Shown: in pieces, positions 51,946 to 61,699 of the stretch
How the letters are laid out: every line of letters starts with the position of its first letter
Numbering within the stretch: position 1 is the stretch's first letter
From: Straminergon stramineum
Taxonomy: Eukaryota > Streptophyta > Bryopsida > Hypnales > Calliergonaceae
Direction of reading: 5' to 3'
Length of the DNA: 64,000 nucleotides
NCBI GenBank assembly: GCA_963920665.1
Contig: OY987272.1
Location: 13,087,001-13,151,000 of the forward strand
Notes under the pieces: model-generated
Seen by the model: the letters and a program-made list of their open reading frames with translations, nothing else
Told to the model about the DNA's origin: nothing
The model's database searches: none
Program-made: the position numbers and the translations under genes

Positions 51946-54089
51946 GCTGGCAGTGCGACTGATTGTTACCTGCACATATCCATTACTCGTGTGACTATTT
52001 GTTAGTGCTTGAGAGAGTAATTTACACTGAAATTGCTTCTGTTTTTTCAAGTGAAAGACCAATTTCAAAAAGGCAAGATCCCCAAACACCATGAAATTCG
52101 TGCTGCTCCTGAAAGCAGCATCCTCTTGAGATAGGCAAGCAAGAAGCAGCTACGGCAAGAAATACTCTTGAATGTATCCCATTCTGTTCTCAGCCAGTGA
52201 CCAAAGCACATATAATCCCAGTGACCAATAGAAGTAGAAATCCATTATATAGTCAATGGGAGCAACTAAAACAATCACAGCAGTTACAAAATGTGTAGAA
52301 CAATTACAACAGTTTAAAATGTGTGAATCGGGCATTCACAACTTAAGATGTGTGCATGGTACTCCGAATTGTGCGAATGACACTCATTCTGCATGTAAGC
52401 CGAACTGCTCAAAACAGTCAATGACATGTTTCTCACTAGGCTGCGTAGAAGCTTCAGGGATGGAGATGAAGTAGCTGGAGCGAGATGCATGTGCACAGAT
52501 CCCAGACCTTCACAGCAGTTCTAGACGAGATAGAACATTATTTGGCACTCGCATGACAAGTTGCAGGTTCTCCTTATCACACGACATAGGGCCGGGTACC
52601 TTAACTAAAAGGACTTGTCGATTTGTAGTACCTGCACGACCAGAAGTCAATGTATTTATATGGATTCTGGGAACAAAAATTATAACAGAACTCAAAATGT
52701 CAGATCTCTATTAAAAAAACGAACACATTCTGCGTGCTTAACACAAAAAGATCACTTTCCTTTGAGTCAAAAACAATTATATTGTCTCATTTTCTGGCAA
52801 GTCGGGACTTCGGGAGATGCAGAACTGTCTCATGTCCTATTTGACTCCAACATGTGATACTCTGATCCAATCAGAGATGAATACAACATTAATGAGCTTG
52901 GGTAGGTAGTTAAGGTGACGAAGCCATTGCATCACCATTCCATTAGGGTGTGGGCATGCGGAGTGGCAAGCAAGGTCCTGAATTTCTTATGATTTATAAA
53001 AATTCAGGGAAAGGATCAATATTCTCTCTGGGGCAACTTGCTACCAACGGCAGCTCATCTCTAGATTCACTTTAGCTTACACTTGGGTTGGACTTATTAG
53101 CAAGACTTGATTGAATGTCTGTGATCACTCATCTTTGAATGGAAATCCGAAGTTATCTATCGTCACTTACTGTGGTCTACAACCTCGGTCCCCATTTGCA
53201 ATTGCATAAGAAATTAATACACGATGTCATGATGATTTCAACAGATTTCACTTTAGTACCTAAAGTGGTCTCCCTCAGCTTTTTAGAAAAATCTCACTCC
53301 TACTGAGTGGATAAATGCTTTTAAGTGACGCCCGTCGTACCCTTATCTTACTAGCAATTTCGAAAGAGAGAAAGAGAGTAGGTCCTGACCAACATCTAGA
53401 AGGGTCTCTTGTACATTGCCAAAATGACATGCATGATCTTGGACCTTGAATTGAACACAGAAGCGCATGTTCACGAGCAGAACGTGAGTGCAGAGGAAAG
53501 AATCCAGAACGATTGCTGACCTACACAGTTGGCAAAAAATGATGTCAAGGAATAGGATACTAAAACCAGTATAGACCAGAGCCTGTCACCTACACTCACC
53601 CCTGTTAGCAAAAGGAACTCACTACCAAAGAGTGTTGCTTTGTCGACAGTTTTTCCGCACTAAAGTGTCGCAAAAAATCTTCGATTCTGTGTCGAACACA
53701 CCAACTTTCTTTGGAGCAATTAGGTTGCAAGAGGTTGGCTAGATGTCTATGGTCACGGATAGATCATTCGATGCAAATGGCGTCGTCTACTGTCACCTTG
53801 AGTGTCCACAACCTCCCACTATCAAATTGGATATTAGATTCGTACATCTACAACATAAATTTTAAATAAACAGATTCAGCCCACAGTGATCAATTCACAA
53901 CTCTACAAGGATCCCCAAACATCACACTATCCCCAACGTATGTTAAACTGCTTAAAGTGACGCAAACAGTATCCTTACCTCAATTCCACCATTAAGGTCT
54001 GCAGAAATCACGTAGCAGTAATCATGACCCAAGAGCATCAGCAGTAGCAAATAATTTAAATAAACGGTAGTCACAAGTAGGTGCACGGC

Positions 54090-54680
54090 ACCGAACCTAA
54101 TGAACTACGCGTGTGTTTCAAAAGGAGCAAATTGTAGTTCGATCATACACCAATACTTCCAGTAGACCTCGAAAATATCCAACCGTATTGATTCATGACC
54201 ACCTGAGAGTCATTAAGCCCTCTCTCTATAGAGTAATACCCTATAGTATCGTAAGAAGAAGCCACATGAGACTCCTAAACCTAAAAATTTGAGAATCTGC
54301 CTACACCCAAAATTGGTCCAAATTCATTACGTCTGGTATCCTTCATGACTTAAAGAGCGTCACGAATCGCAAATAACCGTAGAAAAAGGAAATTCACAAG
54401 TAAGTTTACGCCAGAGATGCTACGTGTTTATTTCAAAAGGAGCAAATTGTCGTTGGATCTTACACCAATACTACGAGCAGACGTCGAAACTATCAAACGA
54501 CATTGATCTATCACCACATGAGTGTCAGACTGCATTAAGCTCCCTCAATTGAGTAAAACTCTAGGTTATCATGAGAAAAGACGCCTATTGACCACTTCTG
54601 TTATCCTTCCCAGGCTCATCGTTTATGTCATACGCCTTCCCCACCACATACTGCCGTCCGTTCCCAGGCGTCGCCGGAAT
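54090..54680 (-). pseudogene. tandem remnants of the small gene's 3' end
   Basis: 54598-54676 repeats about 25 C-terminal codons of the neighbouring 141-residue gene (ATPGNGRQYV...GKAY), then diverges and lacks its stop. Two copies of the 3' flank (about 54250-54340 and 54680-54760) and two of a further-downstream block (about 54100-54240 and 54425-54560) alternate with it. The order indicates tandem duplication of the gene's tail followed by decay. Confidence 0.75.
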
Positions 54681-54735
54681 GAGACTCCTAACCCTAAAAA
54701 TTTGCACAAACCCTAAACTGGTCCTACTTGATTGA

Positions 54736-55161
54736 TCACTTCTGGTACCCTCCCCCAGGCTCATCGTCCATGTGATACGCCTTCCCCATCACATACTGCC
54801 GTCCATTCCCAGGCGTGGCCGTCAACCCCTCCATCTCCTTCGCCAACTCCACAGGGTCCATCTCTTGCGTCGTGACCTTCGCACTCCTCTTCCGATCGCG
54901 CGTGAAGTACTTGATGTCGAAGATGGTGCTAGTCTCGGCGTGTGGAATGGAAGGGCGCACGGGCATGGTGGCAGGGGCGATCTTGCGGTAATCCTTAGCG
55001 TCGGGGACAGATTCCAGAAACTCCGAAGTCGCGGTTGGGCCCGTGATTGTCCACGGCTTCAACAGGACCTGGAGAAACGACTTGCCGGTGGCGATGGGGT
55101 CCTTCGGGAGAAAGTGGCGAGCCTTTCCGACCACGTCCTTGGGGATGATCTTGCTCGCCAT
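54736..55161 (-). CDS. small 141-residue protein, possible plant complex I subunit
   Basis: Single-exon gene. The protein starts MASKIIPKDV, has a basic N-terminal third, a central KSFLQVLLKPWTITGP block at about residues 27-42, a FDIKYFTRDRKR block near 81-92, and a Gly-rich C-terminus ending GGGYQK. No strong membrane helix is visible. From memory of the family, this pattern resembles small plant proteins annotated as ESSS-like subunits of mitochondrial NADH dehydrogenase; I could not check it. The GC-rich coding DNA contrasts sharply with its surroundings, a sign of a real gene. The frame is open upstream to 55557, but that part reads as leader, and the 55161 ATG begins the conserved-looking protein. 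The gene's tail is duplicated downstream. Confidence 0.8.
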   Translation of the reverse strand: MASKIIPKDVVGKARHFLPKDPIATGKSFLQVLLKPWTITGPTATSEFLESVPDAKDYRKIAPATMPVRPSIPHAETSTIFDIKYFTRDRKRSAKVTTQEMDPVELAKEMEGLTATPGNGRQYVMGKAYHMDDEPGGGYQK

Positions 55162-55500
55162 CGCTGCGCAAGGGCAGGCAAGTAGTAGAAAAAATGAACG
55201 AGACGAGCGATTGGGAGGAGCATTGGGAGGTGAGGGAGTGGCAAGTGTGAAAGCGTTTGCATGGTGGAGTCGGTCACCTAAGCCCGCGCAGTTTTCGTTA
55301 AGCACTTCAGGGCCCGGCCCCTGTAGAATATCTCCCTTCTTTGAGCATCTGCAATGGATACTCGGCATACAAACCCTGTAATGGTCAATGGCCAGCCATT
55401 CCATGAGGCTCGCATAGTGCCGGTGTTGTATTGTAAATGTGTTTATTATGTAAAAATGCATAATTGTTTGATAAATTGAAGGATTTTTTTTTAGAGTTTT
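55162..55500 (-). promoter_or_regulatory. leader and promoter region of the small gene
   Basis: GC-richer DNA upstream of the start codon, containing GGGCCCGGCCCC at about 55309-55321. At about 55342-55428 an 85-bp stretch resembles 48929-49012 (both contain GAGCATC(T/C)GCAATG and CATAGTGCCGGTG), so a small repeat lies next to the promoter. Confidence 0.4.
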
Positions 55501-55529
55501 AAGAAACAAATGGGGTTCTACTCCACTTA

Positions 55530-56830
55530 AACTCTTTTTTTTACCTCTATTTGACAAACATTTACTTCTTTGATTTTTATACTAGAAAATATTTTAATAT
55601 GTTAGTTAGTTAGTTTGAAGTTGTAAAAACAAAAGATAAAGTTTGTTTTACTTTTTTTCTTAATTTTATTTTTATTTTTAATGAATTAGAAATCCACGTA
55701 GATGATATGGATAGACCTATCGAGAATAGGAAGTGGTCCATGTAGGTATTATGGCCCATGTGGCATCTTAGTGGTCAAAATCCACTAACTTAAGTGGATG
55801 GCATGAAGGTTGAGGTGGTGGATGAGGTTGAGGATCATCTTCTTCCTCCTCCTTGTTTGCTTAGGGAAGCTGTCACTTTGGAAGAGAATAGCACTTTGTA
55901 CATGGAGAGTTTGGTAATGAAATTTTGAGAGCTTGTGTATCTTATTTTTGTGTTTCCAAAAAGCTATCACTCATGAAGTTTGGAGTTAGTATGTGTAAGT
56001 TATGAGTTTGGGAGTGAAGTGTTGTGAAATTGCCTCAAACTTTCAAGAGAGTGATCTTTGAAAAGCTATGAAATGTGGACAGTACTTTGTATTTAAGTGA
56101 AACTTGTGGAGCTTGTAGATATTCATGTTATCTTTCCAAAATGGATTTATTTCCTTGATTTGAAGGTAGTATGAGAAAGTTATGGATTTAAGAGTGAAAG
56201 GGCGAAGGGATACTTTCGGGTTTCCAAGTGAGTGAATTTTGAAAAACTATGAAATGTAGACAGTATTTTATATTTGAGTGAAACTTGGAGAGCTTGTAGA
56301 TGTTCATGTTATCTTTCCAAAATGGGTTCATTTTTTTAATTTGAAGGTAGTATGTGAAAGTTATGAGCTTGAGAGTGAAGTATAAGTGAGTTGCTTTTGA
56401 GTTGGGAAGGGTGAACTTTGACCGACCATAAAAGTCGAACAGTATCTTAGTTTTGAGTGAATTTTGTAGAGGTTGTAGAACTTTTTGTTAAATTTTCAGA
56501 GGCATATCACACTCTTAGTTTGAAGTTGTATAGTGAACGTGGCACTCAATCAACTATTAGACACTTCTTCGAGGGGAGTTCATGAAGGATATGACTTTGT
56601 TTCTACAATTTTTTACCATACATGGGGTATATTGAGACTCCATGACATCTTTGGAGGAGTGTATGGAAGGGTGATAGTATTTTGGTTCATACGGCATCAT
56701 TGGGGGGATTTATTATTATGTTTGTGACTTTGGTTACGGGATGTTCCATTATTTGAACCACATCTAGTTGCAGTTAGAAGTCCCGCATTTTTCCAAGGCA
56801 AGGCCTCTCTACTCGACACTGGATTTTTCT
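55530..56830. repeat. dispersed repeat, copy 2, with internal 180-bp array
   Basis: Diverged direct copy of 28140-29440. The repeated TTTG(G/A)AG(T/G)TAGTAT-like phrase occurs at 55979, 56159, 56340 and 56519, giving periods of 180, 181 and 179 bp. Units share GAAAGTTATGA and TCTTTCCAAAATGG(G/A)TT. Confidence 0.75.
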
Positions 56831-57299
56831 TTGGAAAAATTGACTCAATACAAAGCCGGCAATCCAAACATCAAATGGACTTTTTCATATTATAAAAAAA
56901 AATTAAAAAAAAAAAAAAAAATCTACAATGAAAGGAGACTTTTCATGGAAACAAGGGAAGGTTGAATTGATTAACACACATACCAATGTTTGAAAAGCGT
57001 TGACAATAATGACTATTCCTACAAGGGACAACTTATGGACCCTTTACATTTTGCAAATTAGCCGGTCACAGGTGGTCACATACCAAGGCCATGGAATTGG
57101 AGACCCCAATAACAATTGCATTGGAATGCAATTTTAATTAGAAAAAACCCTGGACCCTGCACATTGTCAATATTGTGTTTCTTGCAGGGAGCATTGCAAA
57201 CCCTAAACCCCTCACCGCCAACCTCACTGTCAAAATTAACATTCAAACACATTGATGAAAAAAAACCTCATTGAATTGACTCATTGTGTCTACAATATG

Positions 57300-57890
57300 G
57301 CTTTGAAATGTCAAAAAATATCAAGAAAAGTTGCAAAAAACACATCAAAAATTGAACCTCCTTCTACTAAAATGCTTCTCAATCACTCATAACTTCTTGG
57401 ATTGATAAGAAATTTTATGCACACAAAATAGACTAGTATGCACAACTTTTCCAAGAAAAATTAATGGAAACAAACATCGTATGAAAAAGAAACAAGCTGT
57501 CGAAGTTCATTGTAATCTAAAAATGTTGGGATTTTGAACTTCGAATTGCTCCCAGACATCCAAAACAATATGGATTAACATACAAATTCTACCACAATAA
57601 TTAGACTTCAAGGGTAAAATAACCCAACAAATTTTATTGAAAAAGAACATTAGATGAAGGAGATACAAGCCCCTGAAGTTGCAGCCATCAAATGGAGTTT
57701 GGAGAACTACAATTGAACCTATGAACTTCGATTGGCTTCCAAAAATTCATAAAATCTTGAATTGATCTGAAAATTTTACTACACAAACTAGAGTATAGAG
57801 CACAAATTCTCCAACAAGTTTGATTGAATTCAGACATCGGATGCAGAAGTTACAATACTTTGAATTTTACTTGAGAACACTTTTCATCCC
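57300..57890. repeat. third array of about 180-bp units
   Basis: Similar phrases (GGATTGATAAGAAATTTTA-like) recur at about 57399, 57572 and 57759. Units are diverged. Read on the minus strand they share AAGTTATGAGT-like strings with the arrays at 28590 and 55980, but the relation is not certain. Confidence 0.45.
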
Positions 57891-57910
57891 CTTCGGTGGT
57901 GAGGGGTTAA

Positions 57911-58148
57911 CCCCTCAAGGCCCAAGGAGCCTATTTGGGGCCTCTCACCTGTTCAACAATTCAAAGTCATAACTTCATTTCCCTACATTCTAAGAAATAC
58001 ATCTAAGTGAATTTTATATTATGATGTTCATATTGAATGGGGAAGTTCAAAAATACAATTGCCCTCATGTAATAAGCTTGATGTATATTATTGTTAATCA
58101 AAGTTCAAACTTGTGAAAAAGTACAAAAACTGTTTGGGCCTTGAGGGG
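57911..58148. mobile_element. 238-bp TTAA-flanked MITE
   Basis: Tips are CCCCTCAAGGCCCAAGG and the complement of CCCCTCAAGGCCCAAAC, flanked by TTAA at 57907-57910 and 58149-58152. It is an inverted relative of the element in the dirigent intron at 42858-43075, sharing internal phrases such as TAATAAGCTTGATGTA. Confidence 0.8.
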
Positions 58149-58555
58149 TTAAGCAAATGATTAAGTTAGTCAATTCTCCTTTCACCAGTCTCATATGGTG
58201 AGAATGAGTGTGTGTGTGCGCCAACCAGGCCATGGCTTAGAAGAATGACTGGAGCCCATGATTCTATTGCCTCGCATTGCTGAGAAATGCTAGCGATGCC
58301 CACTACACATAGCCAACTTTAGCATTGTGTGGTTTGATTGTTTTGTAAGAATTTGCCAAATTAGAATAAGCGCTATAGTTGTCTTATGAGTGAGATTAGT
58401 ATGAAGGAATTCAAATCCAAGTTGGTGAAGAAAGATAGTGAGTTCTACTACAAGAAAGTCTATAACAAATGAATTTGTAAGGACATGCTCAAAATAATTT
58501 GGTAACAAAGCACCCTTGTGGGGTTGAATAGGAGAAAGAATTTAATTCTTGTGAA

Positions 58556-59040
58556 GGGTGATTGCAAGAAATACCGACCATTTGTGGTAGCACTTTGCAA
58601 AATTGGTTTTGTCTACCGCTATAAAATTTAAAAAATCATTTTATACTTAAAAGTCAATTTCTCTAATTTGTCACACTTTTGGAGGTTTTTGTTTTTAGTA
58701 TTGGGGAGTACCTAAATTTAATGACCTAAAGCTGAAATTTGGTGGTCTATTTCCATATTAGTTGGTCATGTTCCATATGAGGGGCATCAAAAAATACATT
58801 ATTTTATGTCCTCCATGATTGTGCAAATAGGCCAAAGAAGTGGCTCCATGGCGTGCACATTTTTGAACATTGAAGATGGTTTCAAGTTCATTCTTTTGGT
58901 GAAATCTTATCACCATCAAGTCTTCACCAATTGCGAATTTTTCGTTTTTTTCAATTTCACTACAATTCATTTACTAAAAATGAAAACATTGCACATTTTA
59001 ACAATTTAAATGATGAGAATACCTTGAAAGGAATTGTTGT
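58556..59040. mobile_element. left arm of a GCAAGAAACAC-family element (element IV)
   Basis: The tip GGGTGATTGCAAGAAATACC and the following 450 bp resemble the left arm of the foldback at 26833, including the ATTATTTTATGTCCTCCA phrase. A matching right arm is not evident. The Tc1-like transposase relic follows it directly. Confidence 0.6.
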
Positions 59041-59403
59041 GGCAATCTAAGGTTAAAGGTCATTAAGATGCCCTTTCTAATCACCATACACGTGCATTGA
59101 TAGCCAATGTTTGTGGTTGATGCTTAACCTTGGAAGGATGGGCCCATGACCATTAATTTCAGGACTCATCATGCATCACTTTGTTTGTTGACTTTGCTTC
59201 CATTTTCCAACTATATATGAATGTGTAATAGATTAAAAAAAACATTATTTCATCCAATATTAATTGGAAGGTACTTGAATACACTATCAAAAAAAGAATA
59301 TTGCAAATTCAATCATTATGACATTACTAACTTTTCTAATGAAGAAGATGTTTAATCCAAAAATCACCCTTCTAGTGTGATGAAGTTTATGGAGTAGAGG
59401 TGA

Positions 59404-60110
59404 GTGATATTACAATATGTTGTGCATTTATATAGCAAGTTTATTCTCAAGTGCGAAGAGAAGAAATTGCATTACTTAAAGCAAAATATTGAGGCTTGCT
59501 TAGAATTTGTGAGAAAGTATGTGTGTTGGATTACTAATGATTGGACTCATGACATGGGATTCTCAAATGAGTCTTATATTAATAATTTTTCTTCAAGTAT
59601 AAGAGCTTGGTGTTGGACTCATGATCCAAAGGAACTTTCAGAGCTAATCATTATTCCAACAATTAAGCATGGTGGTCATTCATTGATGGTATGAGGATCT
59701 ATGTCTATACATTGTTGTATAAGAATTGAAAGTTGCCTCAATAAGTATGGTTATTAGAAACTTTTGGAACAATTCCTCTATAATACAATTCAAAAGTTAA
59801 ATTTAGATATGTCAAAAGTTGTCTTTCATCAAGACAATGCACCTATGCACACTTCTCCTAGTTTGAATTAGAGGTTTTCTATTCAATATTTGAGTCTCTT
59901 TTCTTGGCTTGCTTCCTCTCCAAAAATGAATCCATTGAACATCTATGGGCAATTTTAAAAAGGAAATAAAATCGGTATGACACACCAACAAAAAGAATTA
60001 ATAGAATTATACTCTCATGGGTGTGAAAAAAACATTCTCTTCTATCAATCACTATTGTTGATTGCAAAAGGCTTATAGAAAACATATTAAAAAAAAGTAG
60101 CAATTGTACT
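59404..60110 (+). pseudogene. broken Tc1/mariner-type (DD34E) transposase
   Basis: The DDE half of a Tc1-like transposase is readable: LEFVRKYVCWITNDW, then the first catalytic block with Asn where Asp is expected (FSNES), KHGGHSLMV, the second Asp in FHQDNAPMHT, and the final Glu in IEHLWAILKRK. Exactly 34 residues separate the last two catalytic positions, the Tc1 signature. It is dead: a stop replaces the Trp after KHGGHSLMV (59692), more in-frame stops lie near 59754 and 59869, the reading frame shifts by one base near 59930, and another stop follows the LKRK block. The N-terminal DNA-binding region is not recognisable upstream. Terminal repeats could not be identified. Confidence 0.85.
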
Positions 60111-60364
60111 AGGAGTGAAAGAAAAATAGATAGTTTATTGAGTAATTATCATGTTGGGTCTTCAAAACTATCCCAATGCATAGAGAAGCATCAATTATTT
60201 TCCACTACTCATTGAGTGCTAAATTTTTTCTCAAATCTCAATAAATGTATAGTATATTACACGTACAATTTTATAAATTTATAACTTCCCATTTCACAAT
60301 TTCATTTTACCTACATCATGCTTTGAATGTAACATACAAAATCACTATGGGAGGCAACCCATTT

Positions 60365-60745
60365 TTGACCACTTAAACAAATACATGTATCTACAAGGGA
60401 GTTTTTATTTAACAGTGGAAATTTTTCCATGGGTAGAAATAGAGTTCTTAAGATTTCTATAATTTTTAGATTTTTATTTTTGAAAACAAAATTACTATGA
60501 ATTTTTAGTTGAATATTTTGTTCCATCCTATATTGGTCATACATACCTTCTTATTTCCAACCAAGGGCTAGTTGCAAAATCCAACAAGTGTTGGTTTCAA
60601 TATTGAGAGTGTTGTAGCCAATCATAATACACCACAATTGCACCTAGAACTATGCCTGCATTAATCATGTTAATTACCTCCTAATTGAAATTAATACACT
60701 TTATGCTGCCATAATGGAGGAGTGATAAGGAATGGGCTGCCTCCC
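60365..60745. repeat. dispersed repeat, copy 2 (pairs with 45697-46080)
   Basis: Shares ordered phrases with 45697-46080 such as ATTACTATGAATTTTTAG, TATTGGTCATA and TTTCCAACCAAGGGCTAG. It ends about 40 bp before foldback element III. The function is unknown. Confidence 0.65.
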
Positions 60746-60784
60746 CTATGACAATTTTGAAGGCTGGATTTTATAGTTTAGGAG

Positions 60785-61519
60785 AGGGTGATTGCAAGAA
60801 ACACTTGTCAATTTTGTTGTGTTTTCAATAGTACTCATGATTTTTTCGGGAGTAATTTAAAATTAGAAAACTAATTTTTAAATTTTTTAAAAAATATGAA
60901 TAATGTATTCACCTATCAGACAAAGGTAATAACCAAAGGAAATGCATAGAAAAATTCTCTAGGTAAGGTAACTAGAAAAGTACCAAATCTCAAGAAACTA
61001 GGTACTTTGATGTTTAAATTAGTTAAAAATAAGAAAAATAAGAAAATAAACAAAATAAAAATTGTCCATTTGGTACAACTCTATAGAGATGGTCATTACC
61101 AAAAGAACCACCAAAATAATATTTTATATATTTCAAAATGCAAGCAAAAAGAAGCTCACTTTGTAGACTTCCATACCACATAAAATTAATTATTTGAAAA
61201 ATTCCTTTGGCCATTAGCTATAAGTCTACTAGAAGACCATTTCCTCCAAATTTCATCTCAAAATTCGTTTATTTGGGTACTAAATAGTATTAAAAACCTT
61301 CAAATTGGCAAATGTGACATGGAATCGGGCTCTATTTTTTCATAGTAAATTATTTTTGAAAATTACAAAAAAATCAGGCAAGGTCTATGATAGTCATGAG
61401 TACCTTTCCTATAAATCTTGAGTCATTTGGAGTCAAAATACAAAAGTCATGGCCAAAAATTAGATCTATATGCAATGTGAGATACAAAATAGGACAGGTG
61501 TTTCTTGCAATCACCTCTT
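60785..61519. mobile_element. foldback-family element III, about 735 bp
   Basis: Tips GGTGATTGCAAGAAACACTT and the complement of GGTGATTGCAAGAAACACCT form a near-perfect inverted pair at 60785 and 61519. The inside has no transposase. Part of the right half resembles the arms of element I and element IV (GGTTTTTAATACTATTTAGT-like phrase). Confidence 0.75.
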
Positions 61520-61699
61520 GAGTAAGAGTTGCACTTGTAGTTTCCATCTCCGCTAGAACATGGAATGTATACTACCCTATGCATTGAAGTTCTGTAGGCC
61601 TATCCATTTCTATGGCCAATCACAATTGCAACAAACTTGTTGCTAATCTTAGAGGACCTTCAAAAGACAACAACGCTTACTAGAAGAAACCATGCATGG

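Larger units (their letters stand above)
51032..54115. repeat. segmental duplication, copy B
   Basis: Shortened direct copy of 39277-49985. It lacks the counterparts of about 39650-42715, 42850-43080, 43265-43755, 45600-47975 and 48930-49930. Some of these are insertions that copy A gained (clean empty sites in B); others are deletions in B, since they remove dirigent exons 2 and 3. Confidence 0.85.

Noticed and set aside
55162..55557. N-terminal extension of the small gene to an ATG at 55557
   Set aside because: The extra 132 residues are low-quality and partly AT-rich repeat; the protein from 55161 begins with a plausible conserved N-terminus.
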